A stretch of 64,000 nucleotides of DNA from Corylus avellana (lineage: Eukaryota > Streptophyta > Magnoliopsida > Fagales > Betulaceae). Positions 23,225 to 35,051 of this stretch are shown piece after piece. The stretch lies in assembly GCF_901000735.1 (NCBI RefSeq), contig NC_081551.1:6375420-6439419 (forward strand), read 5' to 3'. Numbering within the stretch: position 1 is the stretch's first letter; every line of letters begins with the position of its first letter. The notes beneath the pieces are model-generated. The model was not told the DNA's origin. It was given only the letters and a program-made list of their open reading frames with translations, and searched no databases. Both the position numbers and the translations under genes were made by a program.

Positions 23225-24189
23225 TAAGCCCCATGCTTGCCTCTGTAAATTTTGATGTAGTCTATTTGTTAGTGTTTCATCTACAGGTTGTAGATTTATC
23301 ATTCAAATTTGTAGTGTAGGATATATATATGATATATAGAACAAATTGGAGCTCGGTTATAGATGCCCCCCTCCCTCCCCCTTCCTCCCTCTTCAGGAAC
23401 TACTAGAGTTTTACTTATGCTAGATTTTTGGTGAGAGATCAAGCCAATTATATTATGTATTGGCTTCTAGTATTGAAAATCTGGTCAGCTTAAATCATAT
23501 TACGATGAGTTATGAAGCTTGTTTGGTCCGAAGAAATAGCGTGGAAAGCAAACACTAAAACTGGCTTTGAGCAGTCAAGAGTAGAGTACGTTAAGGCCAT
23601 ACAAGCATAAGCTGGTGTGTCTCCGCCGCCGGAGGTGGCGGTAGGTGAACTTGAGGCGGTTGTGGATTGTGAGCATGGTCAAGTGATGAGTATGTTTGGA
23701 TGTGTTCTGGTGTAGGTTGTTTTTCCTAAACGTGTTCTCGCTATTTTTCATAGAGAATGGTTGTTTGATATGGGATTTCCTTTTCCTGGGCTCGTTCTTT
23801 ACGCGCGGTTGGGTCTACTGGCCCTTTGCTGGCTCCTTGGGTGTGTCACGGTCGACTTGGTATCAAGCCCCATGACATGAGGGCTATAGTCGTGTGGTCC
23901 TGAGGGTCATGAGTTTTAATTCTAGTGGTTTCAAGGGTTGAAATAACGCCTTATTTGCCAACTACCTGACCACTTTTGAATGCAATTAAAAAAAATAAAT
24001 AAATTGGTAATTGCCTAGAGCAGTGCGACAATTGCATATATGTATATATATATATATATACTGATTCGGGTACTCTTAACATTTGCTTCACAAGAATGTG
24101 TCTGTACTAGTAAAGTTTTATTTTTGGGACTTTTAACAAGAGCATGAACATTAAGATTTGTTTTTATTGACTTATAATAAAATCTGTAA
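23225..24189. other. FAS2 3'UTR and intergenic DNA
   Basis: The first ~130 bp are the likely FAS2 3'UTR. A phrase near 23850-23960 resembles retroelement debris but no terminus can be defined. A TA microsatellite lies at about 24037-24060. No gene is seen. Confidence 0.5.
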
Positions 24190-24745
24190 ATTAATGCTAT
24201 AGGTTAGCTTCCTTCTAACATATCATAACTTGCTGTTTTAATGTTCAAAGTTAAAGCTTTTAAGATATGTGGATCACTTAAACTTAAAGTGAAGTCAGGG
24301 AAACAGTCAAAATGAATTGGTCCTTTATGAAGACTAGATTCAATGACTCCTAACATGCTAGTGCTATAATCTTTATGTCTTGCATCTCTTAAACACCAAA
24401 GTACAGATGCATTGATTCCTAGACGGATTAGGGGTTTTACAGCAACTTGAATTAATCCTATACGAAGGAAATTCATTTTTTTTTCTCTAAGTTTTTTAAT
24501 TACTTCTTTAGAAAGTAATTGTCATGTATCATGATGTTTATTTAAAGCATAGACTTGTTCAAACAAGAGTGAAAAACTTGATTTACAAATTTCTTTGGTT
24601 GGGACCTTGGGTATGTTTCAATCATGGGAATCTATATTCGCTTTAGGAATGTAATATTCTTCTTCATTAACTATATTAGGTAAAGAAGGTAAAGTAGATC
24701 TAGAGCTCATAGAAGAAGTTGATCTAAACAGTCTAAACATAATTC
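24190..24745 (-). pseudogene. Endogenous pararetrovirus (Caulimoviridae-type) movement-protein remnant
   Basis: The minus-strand frame 24204-24476 resembles the core of the 30K-superfamily movement domain found in plant pararetrovirus polyproteins. Key phrases are IGLIQVAVKPL, LRDARHKDY, LGVIESSLHKGPIHFDCFPDF and LTLNIKTASYDMLEG. Upstream of it in the minus direction, 24480-24745 shows related sequence in other frames, with an in-frame stop near 24620, so it is broken. There is no adjoining reverse transcriptase or coat region. It is an old, incomplete nuclear integrant, not a functional virus or gene. The family call is from recalled motif similarity and needs a profile search. Confidence 0.6.
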
Positions 24746-25233
24746 AAAATATTTGTTAAGAACAAGACAACAAAATTGATTATATATATATATATATATA
24801 TAGACGTGAAACGAGGTTGTATATAGTAGGGTAGGATTTGTTTTTTTTCTGATATTTTTCACTTTTTTCCTTTTCAAAAGCAGTTAGTGGTTTTATTAAG
24901 CAGTTAGTGGAGGCGGTTATCCAATTTACTAACCGCCTTTTTGTTCCAAGTAGTTTCTCATTCTTTTGGGGCTTACTTGTATGTATTAGAATGAAATCTA
25001 AGTGGGCCCTCAAGGTTGTGGGTCTCCATTCCAACTTAGAAAGAAACGGGGCCTTACATAGCCGGTCAAAGTTCGCCATGGGGGCGAGTCAACAGTGTAT
25101 ACTTCTGTACTTGTGCTTTTCCTTCCGTGGAATATAAAATGCAAGCAGTTTAGACTAGACTAGTACTTCTGTACTTGTACTTTTCCTTCCCGCCAGCTCC
25201 TCCTAAGACCTTTGGAGTTTAAATACTTGAAAA
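24746..25233. other. Short intergenic spacer with (TA)n and the PPR 5' region
   Basis: A TA run occupies 24780-24802. The phrase CTAGTACTTCTGTACTTGT...TTTTCCTTCC-like sequence occurs twice (about 25101-25130 and 25162-25190), a short direct duplication just before the PPR gene. Confidence 0.5.
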
Positions 25234-26724
25234 ATGTTTCACGAAACTGCTTTTCACTTGTCTTCCCTGCTGAGAAACTGCGCTCTACTCTCTGCAATTT
25301 CTCAAACTAAGCAAACCCATGCCCAAATCCTCGTCCATGGCTTCCTTTCCAACGTGACCCTTCAAACCGATCTCTTACTGGCATACTCTAAATGCGGGTT
25401 TCTGCAAGATGCTCGCCGGGTCTTCGACAAAATGCCTGAAAGGAATATGCATTCTTGGAACATATTGCTCGCTTCATATGCACATAATTTTCATTATTTA
25501 GATGCTATTAGTTTTTTCAATGAGTTTCTGAAGATGGGTCTTCAGCCTGATCATTATACGTTGCCGCCAGTGTTTAAGGCATGTGCTGGAATAAGAGATG
25601 CTTATCTGGGTAAGATGCTTCATGGCAGGGTGGTTAGGCTTGGGTTTGAGGAATATGTTGTCGTGGGAAGTTTGGTTTTGGATTTTTATGTGAAATGTGG
25701 GAATTTAGTTGATGCAAGGCGTGTATTTTCAAATCTGTCGTGTAGAGATTCTGCTGTTTGGAATTTGATGATTGCAGGGTTTGGGAGAGCTGGCTTTTAT
25801 TCGGATGCTTTGAATTGTTTCAGAAGCATGCTTAATGAAGGAGAGAATATGGATTCTATGACGATTCCCAGCATTTTGAATGCTTGCGGAGGGGAAGGAG
25901 ACTTGATGAAAGGGAAGGAAATTCATGGGCAAGTAGTTAAGAGTTTCATATTTGATGGAGATGTTGCAATTAGTAATTCATTGATTGATATGTACGCAAA
26001 GTGTGGACGCTTGCATGACTCAGAAAAGGTTTTCAGGAGCATGCATGAACTGAATTTGATAACCTGTACTACAATGATATCTTGTTATGGTGTTCATGGG
26101 AAAGGAGAGGACTCTTTGGCTTTGTTTAATAAAATGAGAGATTGTGGGTTTAAACCTAACAGTGTCACACTAACAGCAGTTTTGGCTAGCTGCAGCCACT
26201 CGGGTCTTATTGATCAAGGTCGGAGGATTTTCAACTCCATAAGTTTTGACTATGAGTTAGAACCCAGTGTAGAGCACTATGCCTGTATGGTGGATCTTTT
26301 GGGTCGTTTTGGGCATCTAGAGGAAGCACTTGAATTGGTACAAAACATGAAGTTAGTGGTAACACCAAGTGTTTGGGGTGCTCTACTCTCTGGTTGTATG
26401 ATGCACAACAATGTTGAAATTGGAGAAATTGCTGCTCTTCAGCTCTTTGAGTTGGAACCTAGAAACTCTAGCAACTACATAGCTTTGTGTAGTATTTATG
26501 ATTCTCTTAACATTCGGGATCGTGTTTCACTAATCAGAGCAAAGATGAGGAATTTGAGTTTGGTTAAAACTCCTGGTTGTAGCTGGATAACCATTGCTGG
26601 AAAAACCCACGAGTTCTATCAAGGGGACCATTCTCATCCTGAAACCCCAATGGTATATGAAATGCTAGGCAGAATAATGAAGGCATCAGTATTTCCTGGT
26701 GATTGTGGACTGGGAGAATCATAG
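25234..26724 (+). CDS. PLS-class pentatricopeptide repeat protein, E subgroup
   Basis: Intron-less, 496 aa. The protein is a run of about ten P/L/S-type PPR motifs; typical phrases are LLLAYSKCGFLQDARRVFDKMPERNMHSWN, broken here as LLAYSKCGFLQDARRVFDKM and NSLIDMYAKCGRLHDSEKVF. It ends with an E/E+-like region (TPGCSWITIAGKTHEFYQGD ... HPETPMVYEMLGRI) and has no DYW deaminase domain. Such proteins are imported into mitochondria or chloroplasts and select C-to-U editing sites, with the deaminase supplied by a partner. The target cannot be read here. The single exon and the length are usual for the family. It looks intact. No clear transit peptide is visible by eye. Confidence 0.93.
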   Translation: MFHETAFHLSSLLRNCALLSAISQTKQTHAQILVHGFLSNVTLQTDLLLAYSKCGFLQDARRVFDKMPERNMHSWNILLASYAHNFHYLDAISFFNEFLKMGLQPDHYTLPPVFKACAGIRDAYLGKMLHGRVVRLGFEEYVVVGSLVLDFYVKCGNLVDARRVFSNLSCRDSAVWNLMIAGFGRAGFYSDALNCFRSMLNEGENMDSMTIPSILNACGGEGDLMKGKEIHGQVVKSFIFDGDVAISNSLIDMYAKCGRLHDSEKVFRSMHELNLITCTTMISCYGVHGKGEDSLALFNKMRDCGFKPNSVTLTAVLASCSHSGLIDQGRRIFNSISFDYELEPSVEHYACMVDLLGRFGHLEEALELVQNMKLVVTPSVWGALLSGCMMHNNVEIGEIAALQLFELEPRNSSNYIALCSIYDSLNIRDRVSLIRAKMRNLSLVKTPGCSWITIAGKTHEFYQGDHSHPETPMVYEMLGRIMKASVFPGDCGLGES

Positions 26725-28171
26725 ATTGCTATTTCAATGTCCTTTACAACCTGAATATGGCCATATTCTTCATGGCTCTACCTGTGATAAGGATTGGGTA
26801 TTCAATGATTTTTCTTTAGCATGTAGTAATTCACTGTTGGAGGATTAATTTTTCCTCATTCAAACACGCCCGATTGCGCATCAGCATGATCCGTGAATAT
26901 ATGTACCAACATATTGGACCACCTGTAAAATGAAATTGGATGGATCTTGAATTTTCAGTCCACTTGTTTCAGGTCAAAGTCCCTAACCTACTCATATGTA
27001 GTTTTCCCAATTTTATTTCAATATTTTTCAATTGTGAACAACATACAGTATCCAACCTTTCACAATATGTTTGCTTCTCAGGTACACTTTGGCTAACCTT
27101 CTTACATTTTGGTAAGCGGCTTGTTTTACTTGTAGCTCCTGAAGGTACACTTTCTCATCAGTTTAACTAAATGAATCATTTCACAACTATCATTCTGCTA
27201 CCTGATTTAGCTTTTAAGTTCAGCATTTGTTCAACATGCATCTAGCCGAGTTGTGTCACCCAATCTGAAGTTGTAGAGGATATGTTCTTTTATCCGGCAA
27301 ATTTGGCATATGTTATTAGGTTTTCAAATTATTCGTATGCTAAATGTGTGAAATCTTTAATCAAAATAAAGCTTATTGTTGACTAGGGTAAGCTCACCCT
27401 ATGGTTCTTTATCTATAGCAATTCATGATAGTTGACTACAGTACAAATAAGTCTTTGATTTTTTTTTTGATTTTTTTTTTTTTTAATTGAATAGGAAAAG
27501 GGGTTTTACTTCCCTTTCTTGATCCAGATAAAAGAGAGAATGGAAAATCCGTTGGGAATACTTCCAAAAACGAGATAGAAAGCGGCACATTTAGCAAAAG
27601 CATGTGCACGAAAATTTGCACAACGAGACGCTAGGACACCAGTACTTAAATTATCATTAGACTGATACCCGACATTCTGGTCCTGGTTGCAAAGGAGAAG
27701 GAGAAGACAAGGGAATTATGGATGGCCCCAAGCTTGGACATGAAGCTCTTGCTGTCGCAGTTGGCATCGAAGCAATTGAAGCTCAACCCCATTCATGATC
27801 TGGAGGTAGACTGACGGCTTCTTTGGCCTGGGGTTGGTGTTCAACTATGGGTTTGAGGTTGAATTGCCGTTGTTGTGTGTGTGTTTTTTTTTTCTTGTAC
27901 AAATATTTCATTATGATCAAAACTGTGATTAATGAATAGAAATGGACAATTGTTACATCTCAGAGACAAAATTTTCGCCCCTTCTCGTAGACATAAGATT
28001 AATCACAAAAGAATGATAAATTAAAAAAATTTAAAAAAAATCAGTTTCTATGGCAAAACTGTAGCTTCCTTGATACATTTTCTTTTGAAAACCCGGTGTT
28101 ATCTTTTGAGAACTGTAGAATAGTTGGGGTGGTGGCTGCCGCAGAATAACAGGGAATGAAGGGAAGAAACT
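26725..28171. other. Intergenic between convergent PPR and TBL genes
   Basis: PPR 3'UTR followed by AT-rich DNA with poly-T runs (about 27463-27484 and 27886-27895). Short frames only; no recognisable domain. Confidence 0.5.
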
Positions 28172-31100
28172 TCAGCTCAAATCAAGGTTATTCAATTTCT
28201 CTGGCTTCCGAGCTGAGCCATTGGTGCTGGTAGGCTGGAGGTTTTGGTAACTTGCTTGCTCAAAACTGCGGCCACCAAATCCATGTTTATCCACCCTGCA
28301 CTAATAAACAAGAGCTAATTGTAAAAGTTTTCTAATTGCCCACTTTCTTTACCACAGAAGAACAGAGAGAGAGAGAGAGAGAAATTATCTTTTCACATTT
28401 ACTGTTCTTATTTCTATGTTGAAGGATGGTCCTTTATTTAGAAGATGCATTCTGTCAACTAGTAATTAACATGTTTACCTAAAAGCAACAGTAAGGCAGA
28501 TGCTAGAGGCTCTCATCTCATACCATAGGGGAATGAAGTCACAACAAGGTGAAGGTGGAGAGAATGTGAATTGAGCTTTTTCAATGAGGAAACGAGGTCG
28601 TATCTATGATTCCTCATTGAGGGACAGGACCAAAAATAAAGCAGAACAGTAAATCGAAGCATATTTCTCCCAACCCAAACATCTTTTATGATTTCTTTTG
28701 AAGTTGAAGTTTTTTTCAACATGTACACTTTGTAGGGATGGGATTTGCATGATGCTTGGATGCATGCAAGCAATTAAAAGAAGAAATTCAGAAAGTAATT
28801 GGGACTTACTCTACTCACCCATTCATCAGAAATGAAGCCATAGTCAGTAAGCAGGTAGGAGAGAACAATTTCATTCCACACATCAGGTACTCCAGGTAGA
28901 CACCAGTGACTACAATCAGGCGTTGATGGGCTGTCACTCGAGTTACCCACATGTGCATCGCTCCGGAGAGCTGACATGGAAGTAATGTGCAGAACGGTTA
29001 TAGGAACTGTCATATTTTTTACCACCTCCAATGCGGTGTCTGAGAATAGGCTTCGGTCCCTTCCTCTTTCTTCCAATGACGGGAACTGGGTCACATTACA
29101 AAACCTACGAGTTTGATCACTGACACAGAAACAAACCATATCATTAGTTATGTTGAAGAAGGTTAGTGTGAAACAAAACCTAAGAGGAATATAAAATAAA
29201 AGGGAAACAATCAAACACTAATGTTAAACAAACATGAGATAACATTAGCCTTTCAATTATGGTTAGTTAGAACCGGTAACTATTACTAATCTCAAAATGG
29301 AAGACTAATTCTATTCTAGCAACCTTTTTGAGATTGCTTAGCAACTTCAGAAGAGAAAAAAGGATAATGTTGTTGTAGTGGCACTTAATAATGCAAACAC
29401 ATTAACTGACAAGTTACAAGAGAGAAAATTCATTTTTAGTTCTGTATCCAGAGAGAGTATTTTCTAAACGATCATATGAAGTGGAAAGCCAAACATGTTT
29501 ACATCACAGAATCATATTGCTGAAATTGAAGATATACCTCCAGTGAGATGGCTCAAAAGTTCGAAAGAAGACACGTGTTCGATTTGTGTTGATATTTCTC
29601 TCAACCCATGATCCCCAAGTGCCTAGTGCAGTTCTGTAGGCGGTGGGAATTGGCATTCCAAGCTTTAAAGAGTTTCCGACCTGGAAATAACAGCCACTGT
29701 CCAAAATACGATTTAGACGCATTTTGTAAAGGTATACAGGAAAAAGTACAGATTATGGCTGTTAGATGATTATAATTTTAAACCAAGACTCAAGAGTTTC
29801 CTGTACAATATAGATTTAGGGGACAGATAACATGGAAGCATGGCATACAAGTTACTACTGCCACAGGATATCCACGAAAATTGCATTCTACAGAGCTTAA
29901 AACTAACCATCACAAGAATGAAACAATATAGGAAAATATTACGCCTTTCTTCATTTTTAATTCTTATTCTTTTTTTTTTTTTCTTGCATTATAGGGAGGG
30001 AGGAGGGTGTGGGTGGGGGTGGAGCTAACCTAGGCTTTGTTTTGAAACAAGTCATGCCTGTGGATACAAATCACAGATAGAGGAATACATTTAATTTGTC
30101 CAGCATAGGGCCAGTTCTATATATGCAATTTTCGCTCTTTAACATTATTAAAATAACCATTTCTATTTGCATTTTTAGTTAACAAATACATTCTACTCAC
30201 AAATTACTATTCAATATATCTCCAGCACACATTTAAATTTTTAACTTAGAAAGTTTCAGACACTTTAGGAGAATGATAGAGGAGATTTTATCTGCATTTA
30301 AACCATATGCAGAGAAGCAAAGATAGAAGCTTTTAGATTACAAATTAAGAAAAAAAAAAATCATAGGGATATCTCTCATGATTAAAAATCTCGTTTGCAA
30401 AGTTTTGCTTGAAAAAAAAAAAACAGCCTCTATATGGGACATGGATAAATATGACCCTGAGGAGGACCAGGATCCAACAAATGTGATTCGCCCCAGCCTA
30501 CCAAGCCTTGACTTCCAACTTCTTGGGGTCAGTTCCACAGATAATTTATTTCCCTCAAGCTCTCTATGAACCCATCCTTGAAACACATTTCCCATACACA
30601 AGTTAAAGAGTGGGATCTATTGAAAACAAACAGTTGTACTTCCGAACACTGATAGTTTGAGAGGCTCAGATAGTGTTTGGCAATGAAGCAAAATTGGTAG
30701 GATAATATGGAACATAAATTTAGCCAGTGTTGAAATGTGAGAAGGCTTTGTTATGTGGATTTCAGACGGTGGCTTTAGTCAGGGATGAATGTTTAGAAGG
30801 TTTTGTTAAATGGAGTTGAGATCGCATTAACAATCCATTATCATGTACAATAAGCCTAAAAGGTAATCCAGAATCAGATGCAGATTCCATACCAGGAACA
30901 ATTATTTTGTTTTCCTGGGGCCCTCAACCTAGAGAAGGGTGATCCTCCTGATATCTTATTGGTGAATCAAAATCCACGCATGCAGTAGTACAACTACTAA
31001 GGCATAATGTTAATATTATATCCAAAATCTAATCAATAACAAGTCCAGAGTAGAATATCCTGCACACAATGATTTGGCTAGCACCAAAAAAAAAACTGTT

Positions 31101-33584
31101 CCATATGAAGATATCTGAGAGAAATGGTATATAATTAATAATCCCAAAGTTTTTCCAGCAGAGGCATGTCAAGGAGTTCTTATATGGATAAGTACTCAAG
31201 AACAGGAAAACAGATCCATACTTTGCTATCTCCCTAAGAAGTTTTATCTAGAAGGTGCTTTTGTTGTGAGTGCATGCGTGAGTATTAATTCCCACATCGT
31301 TTAGCAGTCGTAATAATAATTGGTTAATATAGTATTGTTGATCAAAACCTATAGGCTTAAGTTTTTGGGTTGAGTGTTGTTCCAGCATATTATAGCAAGG
31401 TCTAACCTAGAAACCCTTTGGGCATTTATCTCCCCAACAAACTGGTATCAAAGTCAACGGTTAAGCTTCTGCTTGTATGAGGGTCTTGGTCTGATGCATT
31501 TGACATTGCTCCCTTGAGAGTGTAGGTGGCTCTTTAAAGCAAGTCAAGTTTGGTGGTTACTATATTAGATACAATTCTTGTATGCATAACATTCTTGAAT
31601 TTGTGAAAGACTCACATGTGAAGAGAAATTAGGCTAATATGGTAGAGGCTCAAACAAGAGAAGGGGATTTAATGTGAGTGCATATTTGACTATGAAGCCC
31701 TACATCAGCTAATAATAACAATTGTCATTGGTTAATATAGCATTGTTCAGTCCAAATCCATATACTTAAACTTTTGCATTAAGTGGTATCCCAATATGTT
31801 AAATCAAGGCCTTACTTACAAACTTCCCAACAATTTATCTTCCTGACAGTTTTGCTTTTACTATTTAAACACCGGTAAACATAATGTGCATGTTAGATAT
31901 AAGCTAAGTACTATTACAAAACTAAATATGCACTGAATTTACTAAAACTGGCATAGATATGGCAGGGGAAGAGAGGTAATTATGGCAAGAGAGAGAATAT
32001 GCACTGAATTTACTAAAACTAATATAGACATGGCAGGGGAAGAGAGGTAATTTATGGCAAGAGAGAGGTTGTTACAGCTAACATTTGCAGTTGGAAGTTC
32101 GTGAAAATTTAGAACTGGTTTTATGTAATTCATCCCCAAGTGACTTGTTACAAACATGTTTACTATGGGTGAAAATAGAAAATAACAATTATTAAACTTA
32201 TCTTTAACATGACTACTCCTTATGCTAGGCGTTAAGATTACTTTTACAAATTTTATTTTCTAAGGAAGGGAGTGAGAGACAGGAGAGTAAAAAGGGGGGT
32301 GGGGGGGAGAAACCAAAAAGCTACTCTATCCAATAGGAATCTCATCTGGAAAATCAGGAAAGTTGCTTCCTTTCCTACATTTGTGTCATTTTACCATTTT
32401 AGATAGAGATGAAGTGCATAGAGAATAGAGGATCCAGGCTTAAGAATTTTTGTTACTAAAAGTAGCACCAAAAATACTATGACCATTAGACTCAAATGTG
32501 TAATGTACTATGAATATGTGGATTCTGCAATATAACAGACGTGCATAATCCAAAGTGTAGCTAGTACAACGTGATGAAGTCATATAATGCTGTTCATAAT
32601 GCACAACTTTGATTTGTGTGTCAGATCAATCGTAACAGGACAGCATGTAACCATCAATCAAATATCATGGATAAGAACCTAAGCTTTTCAATTCTAGTAG
32701 CTCTATCCGAGCAAGAAATTTCATAAAGAAAACCACAGGTACCACGGAAGATTTATACACAGAATTGAGATTACTTACCTTTGGAAAAGCTTTCCAGGCA
32801 CCCACCATTGTCCAGTGTTGAATATGAGAACATCTGAGTTAACCCAGTAATTGCTAATATTATCTAACTTGTCCAATCTAAGTGTTGACTTGACCCTCTT
32901 TGGTGCATGTCTGGGCATTGAACCCTGTTGCATCAGGAAAACTGAACGAAAGAACTCAACAGTAAAGTTGAAGGAACTGAACCGAACACCTAAATATCTA
33001 ATCCGTTTTGTAATCTTATTCCCATTGATTTCATAGACACTCTTCTTATCCTCCACCCCTGTCATAAGCAAGCATATCAGTGACTCCCACTGTGTTCTAC
33101 TCATAGAATCACCAACGAAAACAACTCTTTTGCTTCGAAGCATTTCTAATATACGCTTCACAGTAAACCTTGGAATATCACAATCCTTTGGTTTCCACCT
33201 CAATCTCAGATAATCTTTATCTCTCCGTCCATTTCCCAAGCAATTGAATCCTTGTTCTACAAAAGGACATTCTGTAGCATTGTACAATGGGTAACTATCA
33301 TCCGGAACCCAAATTCCATCAAAAATATTGCAACTACTTAATGAACCATTTAATTTGGCTATACCATACCCATGAAAGGCCTGACTGAGACTTGGGAGCA
33401 CATACATATAACCACAACCAATTGCTATGAGGAATGAAATCAAAGACCCAATCACCACAAGGACTTGAAACAATCTCGAGACCCAACTCAACCGACAGAC
33501 CCTTGTGCTTGAAACACTCAAGGCCCTCCGGCTAAGTGACGTACTGCGTTTGAAGGATGCATTCCTATTGAAACTAGTCATCAT
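28172..33584 (-). CDS. TBL (DUF231/PC-esterase) polysaccharide O-acetyltransferase-like protein
   Basis: Four minus-strand exons in frame: 32779-33584, 29538-29696, 28819-29119, 28172-28300, giving 464 aa. The ATG at 33584 is the first in frame (the frame opens at a TTG). Residues 38-60 are a signal-anchor helix for the Golgi. The TBL domain starts at CNIFDGIWVPDDSYPLYN. The GDS nucleophile block is VVFVGDSMSRTQWESL (G158-S160), and the partner DxxH block is DCSHWCLPGVPDVWNE in exon 3. TBL proteins O-acetylate xylan, mannan, pectin or xyloglucan; the substrate is not clear here. The last exon is less certain: exon 3 may end at TGG|GTGAGT (28819) or AGA|GTAAGT (28810), both phase 0, or read through to a TAA at 28774. 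Intron 1 (~3.1 kb) holds a TRIM element. Confidence 0.88.
30370..30600 (+). other. Protein-like segment of unknown origin inside TBL intron 1
   Basis: On the plus strand a frame runs through WDMDKYDPEEDQDPTNVIRP and on to TGA at about 30569, with more regular composition than the surrounding intron. An A-run precedes it. It is not a TBL exon, since exons 1 and 2 join cleanly without it. It may be a piece of a retroposed gene or a repeat. I do not recognise it. Confidence 0.25.
31265..31848 (+). mobile_element. TRIM (terminal-repeat retrotransposon in miniature) in TBL intron 1
   Basis: Two related LTRs of about 175 bp, 31265-31439 and 31673-31848, both start TGTGAGTGCAT and end in CA. Three bases after the first is a primer-binding site TGGTATCAAAGTC (initiator tRNA-Met type, 31443 on), and a purine tract (AGAGAAGGGGA) precedes the second. 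The interior is only ~233 bp with no ORF. LTRs have diverged, so it is not recent. A 5-bp TTTTG occurs on both sides but offset by one base, so the target duplication is uncertain. It lies antisense to the host gene. Confidence 0.8.
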
Positions 33585-34870
33585 CTCAATCAATATCCAT
33601 TGAAACCATTCACCATCTCAATCATCCCACATCAAGGCTTCTTCCCATGTTAAACAAACAATCAGTTCAGGATCCACAATAATCCATCTTCCCAAATATG
33701 ACATCAAACCCATTATAAAATCGATGCGAGGACTATATAAATCCAACCATTATCACATCAAATCAGCAAAATCAAAACCAACATCAAGCTCAAAAAGTCC
33801 CCTACTTTCAAAACATCTTCTCAATATCATTAATGGAACTTCAAGGCACAAGAAATCAAAACAACTGTGCAATCTGGATGTTCAATCCAAGAACTTAAAA
33901 ATTCAACTCAAAACCATGTTGTGAACGAGACCCGTGACATAAATTATTAAGAAACAGGATGGGTATGCTTCAAATCTTAAGAAAAACAATACCGGATGGA
34001 AAAGCAGACAGATTCCGAAAATATTGGACGAATTTGTGAAGGAAATGATACACTAACAAAATTTGAAGACAGTAGCTACGAAAGTGGCGCAGAGATTGAA
34101 AAAATCTACCGTTGAATCTCTAAAGAGCTTGCAGCGCACCAGAACATGGAGGGAGAAGCATGGGAGATTTGTAATGGAAGAGATTCGGAGGTGGTTGACA
34201 GCAGAACGTGGCAAAATAGGAAAGAAAAAACGAAAGAAGAGTATACAATATTCAAGTAGTTAGACATTTGTTTTTTCGTTAGAAAAAGAAGTTAGGAATC
34301 TTAGACCATTGTTTTTTTTTAAAAAAAAAAAAACATTTATTTATTATTTGCTATGAGCTGTCTGTTCCAAATTCTTTAAAGTTTAATAATACATTTTTAT
34401 TTCTTCTCTGACCAAATGGCTTTTTAGTAAAATGATATTTGATGAAGGTCATGAAGCACCGTTTTTTCTCCCTTCTATTTTTTAAACTTGAAAATTAAAC
34501 TACGTGGAAGCATGATCTCCAGTTTCAAATTATAGTGTATGGAAAAGTCTATATGGCCCTTCAACTACTACCACTTGTAAAGCTTACGTTAATGTTCTCA
34601 TTTAAACTACTAAAAAAATGTTAGTAACCTATAATAACAAAACTATCTTTAATAAAAATAAAAATTCAAAAAATATCTAAAATTAAATTAAAAATGCTGG
34701 TCATTTGGGAGTGGTTGAGCCACCCCTAGTTATGACCGAATGCGATGGCCAAACCAACTCCCAAATTGGATCATATTTTTTTGGTATCAAAATCAAATGG
34801 GTATTATCATATGAACAAAAGAGTTATTTAGAATGATGTAGTAATGTCTAAATCAAGAAAAGAAGTAGTT
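33585..34870. other. TBL upstream region; GC-rich repeat fragment
   Basis: Probable TBL promoter and leader on the minus strand. Two short plus-strand frames (about 33724-33924 and 34063-34263) have basic composition but no recognisable motif; I treat them as non-coding or leader sequence. A degenerate GGGGTGGC-type fragment lies near 34700-34760. Confidence 0.45.
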
Positions 34871-34874
34871 GTCT

Positions 34875-34973
34875 CAAAGGAATAGCTCAATCGGCTGAGA
34901 ACCACGCTTTATGAAGCGAAGGTCACTAATTTGAATCTCTCTCTCCACTCTTGTTTGGACATGTAAAAAAAAA
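34875..34973 (+). mobile_element. tRNA-derived SINE
   Basis: A pol III box A (TAGCTCAATCGG at 34883-34894) is followed by a degenerate box B (AATTTGAATCTC, ending about 34939) and an A-run at 34964-34973. The spacing fits a tRNA-related SINE head with a short tail. It does not fold as an intact tRNA: the anticodon arm and the acceptor pairing are lost. Target duplications were not identified. Confidence 0.55.
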
Positions 34974-35051
34974 GAGCAGCTTTCCTCCAATTGGGGAGCT
35001 TCCTATTAATTCCTTCCTACTTAAAAATGAAATGATACCACATGTACTAAA

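Noticed and set aside
28774..29214. Taking the whole minus frame as one TBL exon including its N-terminal part
   Set aside because: The first ~32 codons precede a good acceptor at 29120 and have no TBL similarity; they are intron.
30338..30601. Possible additional TBL exon on the minus strand
   Set aside because: TBL exons 1 and 2 join in phase into the expected LFQSGCYFQ without it, and its translation has no TBL motifs.
34883..34939. Candidate tRNA gene
   Set aside because: Box A is good but box B is degenerate and the stems do not pair; a SINE head fits better.
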